A DNA stretch of 60,122 bases from CAZZCP01 sp964653235 (GCA_964653235.1 CAZZCP010000005.1:1-60122); one strand, 5' to 3'. Shown: positions 26,617 to 35,499, counted from the first letter of the stretch. The notes: a model not told the origin generated them from the sequence alone. Made by a program: numbers and translations.

Positions 26617-26643
26617 TGTAAACGAAAGAGAGATCGGGGAACC

Positions 26644-26949
26644 TCAGGAAATCTTTCGGTATCTTTTATCTTTTTCTTTTTTATCCTTTCTACGGATTTG
26701 CTTTTCGATTTTCTCTAAAGCTTCATCCATGGTTTTATATAAATTATCATTTTCAGCATGGGCATGAAAGTAGTGATGACCGGCATGCACTTGAACTTCG
26801 CTGCTGTGCCGGCCCTTCTCTACCATGCAAACCCATTTAATCTCACCATTACCTTTAAAGTATTTTTCAAGATGCTCTGCTTTTTCACGAATTTTGTTTT
26901 CAATAGAGGGGGTAGACTCCATATGTCGGTACGAGATACTCAATTGCAT
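26644..26949 (-). CDS. hpf: Short ribosome hibernation-promoting factor
   Basis: 101 residues from the ATG at 26949, which has AAAGGAG seven bases upstream. HPF/RaiA fold: SISYRHMESTPSIENKIREKAEHLEKY, VCMVEKGRHSSEVQVHAG and NDNLYKTMDEALEKIEKQIRR. The short form binds the small ribosomal subunit and promotes inactive dimers in stationary phase. The start overlaps the stop of the DksA-like gene (TAATG), so the two are co-translated. A terminator follows. Confidence 0.92.
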   Translation of the reverse strand: MQLSISYRHMESTPSIENKIREKAEHLEKYFKGNGEIKWVCMVEKGRHSSEVQVHAGHHYFHAHAENDNLYKTMDEALEKIEKQIRRKDKKEKDKRYRKIS

Positions 26950-27287
26950 TAAGAACTCCTTTTGTGCGCGATACAAGTTTTGGCTGAGGGAAGCGCAAGG
27001 AGGCGTTGAAGATCGATTTCTTCTCCTCCGACTTCGCAGAATCCATATCTACCGCTTTCAATTTTTTGCAATGCCATTTCGATATTTTGAAGTTCTTGTC
27101 TCTCGTTACTATCAAGGCTGTCGATGACTTCATCATTTTCAACTTCAATTGCTTGCTCGGCAAAATCAGCACTGAGTGCGCCTTTTTCTCTACGGCGACT
27201 TGCCCGCATACGCTCGATACGCTCAAGAAGCTCTGCTCTTTGGCTGAGGAGTTTTTCTTTGATTACTATTAAGTTTTTAGTATCCAT
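26949..27287 (-). CDS. DksA/TraR-family protein with altered zinc finger
   Basis: 112 residues from the ATG at 27287 (AAGGAG upstream; an ATG two codons earlier abuts that site). A coiled-coil hairpin (about 8-78), carrying acidic residues, precedes the finger YGFCEVGGEEIDLQRLLALP...CIAHK. The usual four Cys are C84, G87, C105 and H108, so one ligand is lost and one is His; zinc binding may be weakened or absent. DksA-type proteins bind RNA polymerase in the stringent response. It sits upstream of hpf, a fitting stress pair. Confidence 0.88.
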   Translation of the reverse strand: MDTKNLIVIKEKLLSQRAELLERIERMRASRRREKGALSADFAEQAIEVENDEVIDSLDSNERQELQNIEMALQKIESGRYGFCEVGGEEIDLQRLLALPSAKTCIAHKRSS

Positions 27288-27415
27288 TCTCATCTCCTTG
27301 TTGTGAAAACAGACTAGGAGATACTGGAGATCTTGACTGTGACTCGCATCAAATAAGAAACTGATATTGATCACTTTTTATTCATTTGTTAAAAAAAGGG
27401 AACGAATTAGGACTT

Positions 27416-27892
27416 ATGCAAATACAACAGTATAAAATACAAAGCTTAGTGGGTGAACTTTTTTTAATTGCATCTGAAAAAGGTCTTCAAAAAGTCAGTT
27501 GGCAATTAGAAGACAGCCCATTCATAGAAAATCTTGAAAACAAAGGTTCTATCTCTATTCATTTGCAGCAAGCCGAAAAAGAAATTCAAGAATACTTTCA
27601 AGGAGAAAGAAAAAGCTTTTCGGTAAACCTTGACCTCAAAGGAAGCAGCTTTCAAAAACAAGTTTGGAACGAACTTTTAAAAATCCCTTTTGGAGAAACT
27701 CGCTCTTACAAAGAGATTGCTAGTTCCATTCGCAATCCAAAAGCGGCTCGCGCTGTGGGTTCGGCCAATGGAAAAAATCCTTTGAGTATTATCATTCCCT
27801 GTCATCGAGTGATTTCAAGTGATGGAAGTATGGGGGGCTATGCCGGTGGTTTAGAAAAAAAGAGCATACTACTTGAGTTAGAGAAATCTTAA
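27416..27892 (+). CDS. ogt: Methylated-DNA-protein cysteine methyltransferase
   Basis: 158 residues from the ATG at 27416; an earlier in-frame start adds ten residues without support. It repairs O6-alkylguanine by self-alkylation. The C-terminal domain has FQKQVWNELLKIPFGETRSYKEIA, the arginine-finger-type segment AVGSANGKNPLSIIIP, and the active site PCHRVI. The N-terminal RNase-H-like half is short as in Ogt proteins. The gene is transcribed alone and divergently from dksA-hpf. Confidence 0.93.
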   Translation: MQIQQYKIQSLVGELFLIASEKGLQKVSWQLEDSPFIENLENKGSISIHLQQAEKEIQEYFQGERKSFSVNLDLKGSSFQKQVWNELLKIPFGETRSYKEIASSIRNPKAARAVGSANGKNPLSIIIPCHRVISSDGSMGGYAGGLEKKSILLELEKS

Positions 27893-27897
27893 GTTTC

Positions 27898-30363
27898 TTA
27901 TTCTGGAAAAAGCTGAGTACTCGGCACAACTTCATAGGCCTGTGAAGCACTCTGCCAATAGAGTTCAATCACAGCGTGTCCGCCATTTTCGTAAAACTCA
28001 ATGACAATATCATGCTTTTGTCCAGCCACAAGATCAATGGTACCCGAGTCGAATCTTGGGGAATGGTTGGTCCAGTTCATCACCACCGGATTGCCATCAA
28101 TATAGACTCGAATTCCATCGTCAGAACGAGTGGTAATTGTGTAGTTTTCAGAGTAAATGGCTTTGATTTTCCCCGTCCAACGAATCGAAAAGTTGTCACC
28201 AACCCCAAGCGGGGCAAGTCCACGGTCCCAGTTAAAATTGATTGTTCCATCGATTCTTGAGCCCACTGGCGAATCTAAGAAGCGTGTGTTGTGATAGGTG
28301 CCAAACAAGCCTATACCGGTGTCGCTCTCTGTCTCTGGAGCACTATCGCTGACTATAAAGGAGTTACTGGCGCTTAAAGAATTGTATGTGGCCGTGATAT
28401 CAGGGCTTCCTTCGGTCAAGCTACTCAATCGGCCCTTATTACTCTGGGCATTACTAACCACTGCGACAGATGTATCTGAACTCGACCAGGTAACAAAGTC
28501 AGTCATGTCAACGTTGGCATCATCAGAGTAAAAACCATATGCCTTTAGATCTTTGGTTTTAAAAGTATTGATGCTAAGTGAGTCAGGAAGAATTTGCAGA
28601 GACTGTAAGGTGGCAGGTGTGATGATCAATCCAACACTGGCGCTAACAGCTGCATAGTTTGCTTGAATGCTTAGGCTCTGGGTAGAGGCGCCAGATGCAA
28701 GGTTGAGCATATTTCCTTCGCTTCCAGGAGAGTTGCTTATGGTCGCAAGGCTTAAGTTGCTCGATGACCATAAGACCTGATCGGTGATATCAATTTCACT
28801 GGCATCGCTAAAGACACCTGTAGCTTTAAAGTCTAGGTCCTCACTTTGTGAAATCAAACGACTACCGGGTTGAATTCTTATACTATCAAGACTAGCAGAG
28901 CTCACTGTTAGGGCGTGACTGGCAGAAACTGCTCCTAAGCTTGCCGTGATATTTAAACTACCGAGACCGAGTGCACTCACCCTGCCTTTGCTTCCCGGGG
29001 CATTGCTTACTTCGGCCATAGATAATTGGTTACTCGACCAAATAACTTGCTGTGAAATATCAATGATGGAGCCATCACTATATGTACCCATGGCTTTAAA
29101 CTGGCTATGAAAGCCTTGAGAAAGACTTGCGGGATTGGAGCTCAGATCTATACTGCTTAAGCTTATTCCTTGTACCTGAATCGAGCTACTAGAAGTTTGA
29201 CCTGAATAGTTTGCCTGAACCAAAACAGAGCCTGTAGCATGGGCTGAGAGTAGGCCTGTAGCATCAATACTGACAATCGAGTCATCGGTTGATGACCAGT
29301 TTACGAAAGCAGTCAAATCTCGAGAGCTCGCATCAGAGTAAACACCTGTTGCACTCAATTGTAACTGGCTGCCCAAGGCAAGATTGGCAAAGGCAGGGGA
29401 GATTTCAAGTGAACTCAATGTAGCATTTGAAATCGAAATACTTTTGTTTTCTGTTACAGCACCTAGATTTGCACTAACCTGAACACTACCGTTTGAAGTG
29501 GCACTTAAGAGACCATTGGCAGAAATACTTGCGAGTCCGGGATCATCTACAGACCAATTTACTTGTGAGCTGATATCCTGAGAGCTTGAATCGTCATAAA
29601 AACCTTGGGCGAAAAGCTGTATAGCTTCACCAGCTGCAATATTCACAGTGACAGGACTGATTTGAATGCTGCTCAGGTTTCGAGAGACGGCTTGTAAAGA
29701 GCGCGAGCCCGATTGAGATGCAAAGCTGGCACTGATCTCTGCACTACCAGCAGCTATAGCACTCACTTCGGCTGCATTGCTCGTAATTACCGATGGATCT
29801 GATGAAGACCAAGTCGCTAAATGAGAAATATTGTGAATACTTGAGTCAGAGTAAATTGCATTGGCAACCAATACTTGTGAGCTACCAACGGCAAAACTAT
29901 TGTAGTTTGCATCTATCTGAATACTTTGCAATTCAGGGCAAATCACTTCGATGTTATTAACATCAGAAGAAATGTTTCCACTAGCATTATTCAAACTACA
30001 GGTGATAGAGGGAGAAGTAGGGTGAGAAAGAACACGAACACTGTATGGTTCTCCACTTTGTAGAGTAGAGTCAAAGCGAAAACTCGTATCACCAGCGAAC
30101 AGAACAATATTTTCTTCTGAGTTGAGTTGAATCTGAATCTGACCGTGCTCTAAGTTTTGAATACTACCTTGAATCGAGAACTCTTCGGGAATAGGTGCAG
30201 GCGGCGGATTTGCAGGCGGTGGATTATTGGGTGGTGTGGTGGGAGCAGGTACAGGTGCCGGGTCTTCAGTAGGTTGCCCACCACCACAACTGCTTAATAG
30301 AATAAGCAGACCAAAAACCAATAGGATTTTGGTTGAATTGAATAAATTCGCTACAAACCGCAT
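27898..30363 (-). CDS. Lipoprotein with six or seven bacterial Ig-like (Big_2) repeats and a C-terminal PA14 domain
   Basis: About 821 residues from the ATG at 30363. Lipobox LSSC (Cys27) and a Pro-rich linker precede about six or seven Big_2-like repeats of roughly 85 residues, each with an LSSIxIxP opening, a GxYSDxSxxDIT segment and a VxWSS strand (about 145-660). The end is a PA14 domain (GLFGTYHNTRFLD, RSDDGIRVYIDG, IELYWQS), usually carbohydrate-binding. The architecture suggests a long surface adhesin. A FliA-like promoter lies over the longer open frame, fixing the start at 30363, not 30384. Confidence 0.88.
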   Translation of the reverse strand: MRFVANLFNSTKILLVFGLLILLSSCGGGQPTEDPAPVPAPTTPPNNPPPANPPPAPIPEEFSIQGSIQNLEHGQIQIQLNSEENIVLFAGDTSFRFDSTLQSGEPYSVRVLSHPTSPSITCSLNNASGNISSDVNNIEVICPELQSIQIDANYNSFAVGSSQVLVANAIYSDSSIHNISHLATWSSSDPSVITSNAAEVSAIAAGSAEISASFASQSGSRSLQAVSRNLSSIQISPVTVNIAAGEAIQLFAQGFYDDSSSQDISSQVNWSVDDPGLASISANGLLSATSNGSVQVSANLGAVTENKSISISNATLSSLEISPAFANLALGSQLQLSATGVYSDASSRDLTAFVNWSSTDDSIVSIDATGLLSAHATGSVLVQANYSGQTSSSSIQVQGISLSSIDLSSNPASLSQGFHSQFKAMGTYSDGSIIDISQQVIWSSNQLSMAEVSNAPGSKGRVSALGLGSLNITASLGAVSASHALTVSSASLDSIRIQPGSRLISQSEDLDFKATGVFSDASEIDITDQVLWSSSNLSLATISNSPGSEGNMLNLASGASTQSLSIQANYAAVSASVGLIITPATLQSLQILPDSLSINTFKTKDLKAYGFYSDDANVDMTDFVTWSSSDTSVAVVSNAQSNKGRLSSLTEGSPDITATYNSLSASNSFIVSDSAPETESDTGIGLFGTYHNTRFLDSPVGSRIDGTINFNWDRGLAPLGVGDNFSIRWTGKIKAIYSENYTITTRSDDGIRVYIDGNPVVMNWTNHSPRFDSGTIDLVAGQKHDIVIEFYENGGHAVIELYWQSASQAYEVVPSTQLFPE

Positions 30364-30371
30364 ATATACTT

Positions 30372-30397
30372 TTCGGATTCGCAAGCCAGCTACTTTA
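30372..30397 (-). promoter_or_regulatory. FliA-like leaderless promoter, copy 5 (minus strand)
   Basis: On the minus strand: TAAAGTAG (30397-30390), 12-base spacer, TCCGAA (30377-30372), 8 bases to the ATG at 30363. The -10 differs from the others only in its last base. Confidence 0.78.
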
Positions 30398-30480
30398 GTC
30401 TATGTATATGAATTTATTTAGGTTTTAAATCTTCAAATGATACAGATATTGCCTGTGAGCTCAAAAGGATCAGGCCCAAT

Positions 30481-31855
30481 TTATCGTTTTGATAAATAGT
30501 ATCCAAACAGATACATCACTACTTTGTGGACTTGTGCTTGAGTAAAGCGATACACAAACCAAGGCAGGGTGGGGGAGAAACGGTGAATGGCTGCGATGAC
30601 AAACTTACGATAGGGTCCCTCACGAAATTCAAGCCGGCCCTTACCTTTATTTCGAATCAAAATTCCATCTGTAACATAGAAGAGTTTTCTACCAGGATAA
30701 CTTCTTTTGCTGGAGAGCTTTAAGACCAATAAAGGTTTGCGAAACAAAAAACAGCGAAAATAGGCAAGCTCGCCATCGGCCTCCACTTTGATCAATGTAC
30801 GAAACAGCTTGGGTAGCCAAATCAAATAATGATTTGCCACTTTCGAAGCAGACCAGTCTTTTGGCAAAGGCAATCTTTGTACGGACTGAACTTCAGATTC
30901 TGTTTCTATATCAGGTGCCTTAATATTACGAAAAGAAAGCTGGAGTTTATCTTTGCAATAGATGCTTTCTTTCACGGCTATGTCTAATGGAGTCATCGTG
31001 GTTCTAAGTTCTGGGGGTAGATTTTTATCAGGATCAGACTGCATAGGATGTTTTAGACTTTCTACAAGGGGGTAGACCAGGTCTTTTGAGTAGCCTGTGA
31101 TGAAACGGATCCAAACTTTTGAAATTTTCAGCGGAATGGCAGGGATAGAGATCAAAATGGTTTTTTTCTTCTTCGTCTTTAAAACTTGCAAAAGTATTTT
31201 TAAGTAAGAGAGTTGATTGGGTGTGCCAACATCGTATACACCCTTTAAAGCAGGTCCATTGTGAATCGATTTTAGCAATATCTCGACCAAGTCATTAATA
31301 TAAACAGCTTGTGTCTTTGTTTTCATCCAAGAGGGTAAAAGCATAAACGGTAAGCGTTCTACCAATCTTTCAAGAATTCTAAAACTAGAACCGTTGGGGC
31401 CAATCACCAAACCGCATCTTAAGCTGGTGAGAGGCAAAGCGTGACTTTCAAAAGTTTTTTCTACCTCAAGACGACTTTTCAAATGCATAGAAAGATGATC
31501 AACTTTAGGGATAATTCCCCCAACATAGATGACATGTTGAACATTGTTCTTTTTTACAGCTCGCGCAAAATTATCTGCTAGCAGAAAATCAAAGTCGCGA
31601 AAGTGGCCCTGACTGAGCCTTGAAGATGGGGGAGCCATAGAATGAACTAGGTAAATGGCGACTNNNNNNNNNNTCAAGAGCTCTCTCCGCATCAAGGAGT
31701 GAATACAAGTCGCCTTGGACAAAGCTCAATCTAGGGTCCAAGCTTTCTTTAGAACTTCTACTAAAAGCTTGAATCTGCCAATCCGTAGATTTCAAGATAT
31801 GATGAATCAAATGCTGGCCAATAAAGCCAGAGGCACCAACAATTGCTACTTTCAT
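30481..31855 (-). CDS. NAD(P)-binding SDR/epimerase-like protein with C-terminal extension, interrupted by an assembly gap
   Basis: About 455 residues. The Rossmann start KVAIVGASGFIGQHLI gives the dinucleotide site, followed by the YbjT/Ycf39-like features VAIYLVHSMAPP, VIYVGGI and SLRCGLVIGPNGSSF. The C-terminal third (about 290-455) is a DUF2867-like extension. Ten N at 31664-31673 break the frame after RAL; homologous proteins usually have about four residues there, so the true gap is likely to be 9 or 12 bases, or zero. The ATG overlaps the LysR stop (ATGA), indicating an operon with that regulator. Confidence 0.8.
31664..31673. other. Assembly gap (10 N) in the SDR gene
   Basis: Placeholder run. 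The flanks share only one base. Ten bases cannot keep the frame; 0, 9 or 12 can. Confidence 0.85.
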
Positions 31856-32754
31856 TTTTTATTCTTCGTTTTCTTTAATTGAAAGCTTTCCATGATCGCT
31901 GATGAAATAGGACTTTCAATAAATCTTGAACTTGAAATCAACCAATACTCCTCTTCGACAGCTGGTAATGTTCCTAGGTTGTGAAGTTTTTTAGCCTGAA
32001 CAATAGTATCTACTGCAAAATCAGGTAGTGCAATCAATCCTAAACCCTCGATAGCCATTTGTTTTAAAAGACTGCTATCTTGGCATTCAGTATATATTTG
32101 AGGCTGAATTTCTTGTAGTTCAAAAAAATGATCGATATCGTGTCTTAGCTTACTATGCTTTGTGGGCAATAAAAATGGGGCTTTATCAAGAGATTGAGGG
32201 AAGTTTTTTTTCAAGTGTTTAAACTTATCTCCGCCATAAATATGAATTGCTACTTTACCAATAGATCGGCTGAATAAATTTTTTTGATCTGATAGCCCCA
32301 AAGAGTAATTTGAAATGATTAAATCCAATTGATGCGCCTCTAAGTTTCGATAGAGTTCATCCCCTTGGGCTTCATAAATTCGAACCGAGCAGGGCTGAAG
32401 CTTCTGTGCATCTTTGATCATTTGTAGAATCAAATTTTTGGGAATACTATCCAATGCCCCAATATTTAAGCTTTGTTTTGCAGTAAATTTTTTATCACTC
32501 ATGGCCTCAGAGAGTTCTGTTGCCATCTCATAAATTTGGTTGGCATATTTTAGAGCAAATTTTCCCGCATCGGTCAGAATTAGCTTTCTATTTTTTCTCT
32601 CAAAGAGTTGTTGTTCAAAGCTTTCTTCAAGAGCTTTGAGTTGTGCGCTGAGTGCAGGCTGACCGACATAGAGTTTTTCTGAGGCTTTGGCAATACTGCC
32701 TTCAATGGCAATACAGCGAAAGTACATCAAATGGTGATAGTTGAGCCAATTCAT
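31852..32754 (-). CDS. LysR-family regulator, NhaR-like
   Basis: 300 residues. The opening MNWLNYHHLMYFRCIAIEGS and the helix-turn-helix AKASEKLYVGQPALSAQLKALEE closely follow the NhaR subgroup (NhaR of E. coli activates the sodium/proton antiporter). The effector domain spans about 90-295. No antiporter gene lies in the window; the immediate downstream partner is the SDR gene it overlaps by four bases. The effector and target are therefore unknown. Confidence 0.88.
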   Translation of the reverse strand: MNWLNYHHLMYFRCIAIEGSIAKASEKLYVGQPALSAQLKALEESFEQQLFERKNRKLILTDAGKFALKYANQIYEMATELSEAMSDKKFTAKQSLNIGALDSIPKNLILQMIKDAQKLQPCSVRIYEAQGDELYRNLEAHQLDLIISNYSLGLSDQKNLFSRSIGKVAIHIYGGDKFKHLKKNFPQSLDKAPFLLPTKHSKLRHDIDHFFELQEIQPQIYTECQDSSLLKQMAIEGLGLIALPDFAVDTIVQAKKLHNLGTLPAVEEEYWLISSSRFIESPISSAIMESFQLKKTKNKK

Positions 32755-32793
32755 CGGCTTAATATAATTTGATTAAATCGAATCATCAATTCA

Positions 32794-32843
32794 TTTTTAT
32801 ATATTTTATCAAAGTCTTAAAGTTCGCTAGAACATATCTGTAA
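32794..32843 (+). promoter_or_regulatory. Conserved block upstream of ncRNA copy 1 (promoter candidate)
   Basis: TATATATTTTATCAAA, a variable stretch with TAAA, CGCTA and AACATATCTGTAA are shared with the block at 33074-33123, exactly 280 bases apart. The AT-rich conservation immediately before a structured element suggests a promoter. Confidence 0.5.
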
Positions 32844-32992
32844 ACACGGAAGGGCAATGCATCCTGCCCTAAGTGAAGCGAAAGATTTGTCCCCTCTTTC
32901 GCCATCTTGTTTTCTCCTTGTCGAGGAATGATTCCTCATCCTATCTCTTCCCATTAGTCCCCGGGCTTCATCACCCCGGGGACGTCATTTTT
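32841..32992 (+). ncRNA. Structured small RNA candidate, copy 1
   Basis: Three hairpins. H1 GCGAAAGA/TCTTTCGC (32878-32902) has a CCCC-containing loop. H2 GAGGAAT/ATTCCTC lies at 32923-32937. H3 GTCCCCGGG/CCCGGGGAC (32957-32983) is followed by a T-tract and looks like a terminator. Unpaired parts (TTTTCTCCTT, ATCTCTTCCC) are complementary to the AAGGAG ribosome sites common in this window. The short open frame here is not supported by a ribosome site or similarity. Family not recognised; the minus strand is a less likely alternative. Confidence 0.55.
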
Positions 32993-33046
32993 CTTTCAAT
33001 CTATGAGTTTTGCATTTTGATTTTAGATTTTTACGTCTTCTTTATA

Positions 33047-33068
33047 GTTCGATAAATTCGAACCTTTT
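33047..33068 (+). terminator. Small hairpin between the ncRNA copies
   Basis: GTTCGA, loop TAAAT, TCGAAC, then CTTTT. It may act as a second terminator for copy 1. Confidence 0.4.
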
Positions 33069-33073
33069 GTGTA

Positions 33074-33123
33074 TATTTATATATTTTATCAAATCATAAA
33101 AAATCGCTAAAACATATCTGTAA
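33074..33123 (+). promoter_or_regulatory. Conserved block upstream of ncRNA copy 2 (promoter candidate)
   Basis: Matches the block at 32794-32843, including TATATATTTTATCAAA and AACATATCTGTAA. Confidence 0.5.
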
Positions 33124-33287
33124 CTTGCTCGGGATCGAACACTTCCTCCCTTGTCTCAGATCTCGAAAGTTACCGAAAGATTGTCCCCTCTTTCGTGTTT
33201 CTTTTTTCTCCTTACTGAGGAATGATTCCTCATCCCATCTCCTCCCCTTAAGTCCTCGGGTTTCATCACCCCGGGGACATCTTTTTG
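33121..33287 (+). ncRNA. Structured small RNA candidate, copy 2
   Basis: Same order of hairpins as copy 1. H1 CGAAAGA/TCTTTCG lies at 33174-33195, H2 GAGGAAT/ATTCCTC at 33217-33231, and H3 GTCCTCGGG/CCCGGGGAC at 33252-33278, followed by CTTTTTG. The H3 change C to T keeps pairing (T-G), and H1 has lost one outer pair symmetrically, so structure is conserved while sequence drifts. Linkers again carry TTCTCCTT and ATCTCCTCCCC. The sequences before H1 differ between the copies. It ends about 45 bases before ppa. Confidence 0.55.
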
Positions 33288-33332
33288 TTTGCTTTGAATT
33301 TCGGCTAATGAGAAATTGCTACCGGAGGTTTT

Positions 33333-33860
33333 ATGAATCCATGGCATGAAGTGAGTATTGGAGAGAGTGCACCAGATAGAGTTGCTTGTATTGTTGAGAT
33401 TCCCAAAGGGGCAAAGAATAAATATGAGCTCGATAAAGTAACCGGCCTATTGAAAGTAGATCGTGTTTTGTTTAGTTCGATGGTCTATCCAGCGAACTAT
33501 GGTTTTTTGCCAAAAACCTATTGTGATGATCAAGATCCATTGGATATTTTGATTTTAGGTCAAGAGTCTGTGGTTCCAATGTGTATTATGGAGGCGATCC
33601 CGATAGGAATGATGAAGATGCTCGATCAGGGGCAAGAAGATGATAAGATCATCGCTGTGCATGCCAATGACCCCGAATACTCTCACTACAAAAGCATTAA
33701 AGAGCTACCAGAGCATCGACTGCGTGAAATTCGTGAATTTTTTGAAAAATACAAAGCACTTGAAAAAAAAGAGGTTATTGTCGAAGAATTCTTAGACTAT
33801 CAAGAGGCAAAGCAATCTATTCTTGATTCTATAAAACTTTATCAGCAAAAATTCAATTAA
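33333..33860 (+). CDS. ppa: Inorganic pyrophosphatase, family I
   Basis: 175 residues, full length. It hydrolyses pyrophosphate to drive biosynthesis. Motifs: VEIPKGAKNKYELDK (about 23-37), SSMVYPANYGFLPKTY, and the metal-binding signature DQDPLDILIL with its three Asp. The ATG has CCGGAGG upstream. The stop overlaps the ATG of the next gene (TAATG). Confidence 0.97.
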   Translation: MNPWHEVSIGESAPDRVACIVEIPKGAKNKYELDKVTGLLKVDRVLFSSMVYPANYGFLPKTYCDDQDPLDILILGQESVVPMCIMEAIPIGMMKMLDQGQEDDKIIAVHANDPEYSHYKSIKELPEHRLREIREFFEKYKALEKKEVIVEEFLDYQEAKQSILDSIKLYQQKFN

Positions 33861-34855
33861 TGGATCCAGTTACACAAGGCACTTTAGGGGCCAATCTTTC
33901 TCAATCTTTTTTAAAGAATAAATCAGAGATGGCTCTATGTACTTTGTGTGGAGTCTTAGGTGGATTGGCACCAGACTTGGATGTTTTGATTCGCTCCTCA
34001 ACCGACCCTCTAATTCGCTATGAATACCACCGCCAATTTACTCATTCTCTGGTTTTTATTCCCTTTGGGGCCTTGATTGTTGCAATTTTCTTGTATTTTC
34101 TATTTCGTAAAAAAAAGAGCTTTCAAAGAATCTATCTCTATTCATTTCTGGGCTATGCAACCCATGCGTTATTGGACTCTTGCACCACCTATGGTACAGA
34201 ACTTTTGTGGCCTTTCGACGATACACGATATGCCTGGAATAATATTTCAATTATAGATCCACTCTATACTCTGCCCCTACTTTTTATGGCAGTTCTGGCC
34301 TACAAAAGAAAAAGTAAGAACTTGGCAAGAATAGCAATTCTTTATAACTTTCTCTATCTGGGTCTCGGTTATGTGCAACAGCAAAGAGCCGTGGCAATCA
34401 TTAAAGATCTTGCGTATCAAAAAGGGCATTTTGGAGTTCAAATGATGGCAAGGCCAGCTTTTGCCAATCTCGTTCTTTGGCGCGTACTCTATTTGCATCA
34501 GGGAGAATACCATATTTATGGGGTACAAGTTTTTTTTGACTCAAAAATCTATCCTGGTGGAAGCATCAAAGCATTGAATTTGGAACAGGATTTTCCCAAT
34601 ATCTCAGAGAAGCAGAGAAAAGATGTTGAACGATATAGTCGTTTGACCAATCACTTTTTAGTTCCTTATGAGGGAGTAGAGAATGCCATTGGTGATACTC
34701 GATATTCGATACTACCCAATCAAACCAAGCCCATGTGGGGTATTGTCTTGCAGCCCGATAAGCCGGAGGAGCATGTTCAATCGATTGGTTTTGCTCGTAG
34801 TGCTCTAGCAGAAAGAGAGTTCCAAAAACTTTGGGATATGATTTTAGGGCGTTAA
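33860..34855 (+). CDS. YdjM-type membrane-bound metal-dependent hydrolase
   Basis: 331 residues. The N-terminal half carries four or five helices with the family pattern MDPVTQGTLGANL, GGLAPDLDVL and HRQFTHSLVF, whose His/Asp are the presumed metal ligands, and GYATHALLDSCTTYGTELLWPF. The C-terminal half (about 180-331) is soluble. E. coli YdjM is a LexA-regulated protein of unknown substrate. Coupled to ppa by a TAATG overlap. The end overlaps the convergent anti-sigma remnant by four bases. Confidence 0.85.
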   Translation: MDPVTQGTLGANLSQSFLKNKSEMALCTLCGVLGGLAPDLDVLIRSSTDPLIRYEYHRQFTHSLVFIPFGALIVAIFLYFLFRKKKSFQRIYLYSFLGYATHALLDSCTTYGTELLWPFDDTRYAWNNISIIDPLYTLPLLFMAVLAYKRKSKNLARIAILYNFLYLGLGYVQQQRAVAIIKDLAYQKGHFGVQMMARPAFANLVLWRVLYLHQGEYHIYGVQVFFDSKIYPGGSIKALNLEQDFPNISEKQRKDVERYSRLTNHFLVPYEGVENAIGDTRYSILPNQTKPMWGIVLQPDKPEEHVQSIGFARSALAEREFQKLWDMILGR

Positions 34856-35499
34856 TCCACAAAGCCTCTTTGTTTTTTCACCATTAAAATACAAAAACTA
34901 CTCAAAACTCCAATCAGTAGACCTGGGAACATATGATACTCTAGAGCGTGAACATAATTTTTCATGCAAAAAATTTGCATCAAAATCGCAGGAGTCATCC
35001 CAATCGAAAAGCCAATAAAAAGGCTATGCCATGATTTTCGAGGAGAAAGCGCTTTTCGTAAAAAAGGTATCAAAAGCAAGAATGCAAGGATAGAAAAGCT
35101 ATAAACCTCTTTATAGCATGCTTCTCTTTTTCCAAGCATTTCTGGGCTTTCAAGAAAATAGGCAAGGCCAAAAGAAATAGCAAAAATAAAGAAGAGTGCT
35201 AAAAATAGAACCAGATTCTTTGCTTTGAGTGGATTGCCAGGAATTTGCAGTTTCAAAAATAGGTATCCGCTATAGAGACAGAAGAAAAATCCTCCAAAGA
35301 TTTCTAAAAAATATCTGAATTCTGTAAAGATTTCTGTAATCGAATTTTGCCTAAGACCTTGTTGCCATGAAAAACCAAAGAAACTCTATACAAAGACAAA
35401 GAAAAAGAAAATTGCTGCTCTACTTTGCGGTAATGGTAGAACAGATACTTTTTTGTGTTCAGCAACCAGCTGGTCTATGAGTTGTTCGCTTTGGCTCAT
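34852..35499 (-). pseudogene. NrsF-like (DUF1109) anti-sigma factor with an in-frame TAG
   Basis: From the ATG at 35499 (overlapping the sigma stop, ATGA) the frame reads MSQSEQLIDQLVAEH and stops at TAG 35388-35386, codon 38. The same frame is otherwise open to 34852, giving 215 codons with six membrane helices, the normal size for NrsF-type anti-sigma factors. One nonsense base change is the only defect. Its cognate sigma factor is also broken, consistent with a dying locus. A sequencing error is the alternative. Confidence 0.75.

Noticed and set aside
33047..33068. tRNA T-arm-like sequence
   Set aside because: GTTCGA...TCGAAC resembles a T-arm, but no acceptor, D or anticodon arms can be found around it.
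32873..33349. Two short open frames across the duplicated element
   Set aside because: They lack ribosome sites; the region is better explained by conserved hairpins, compensated stem changes and T-tracts. The second frame also runs into ppa.
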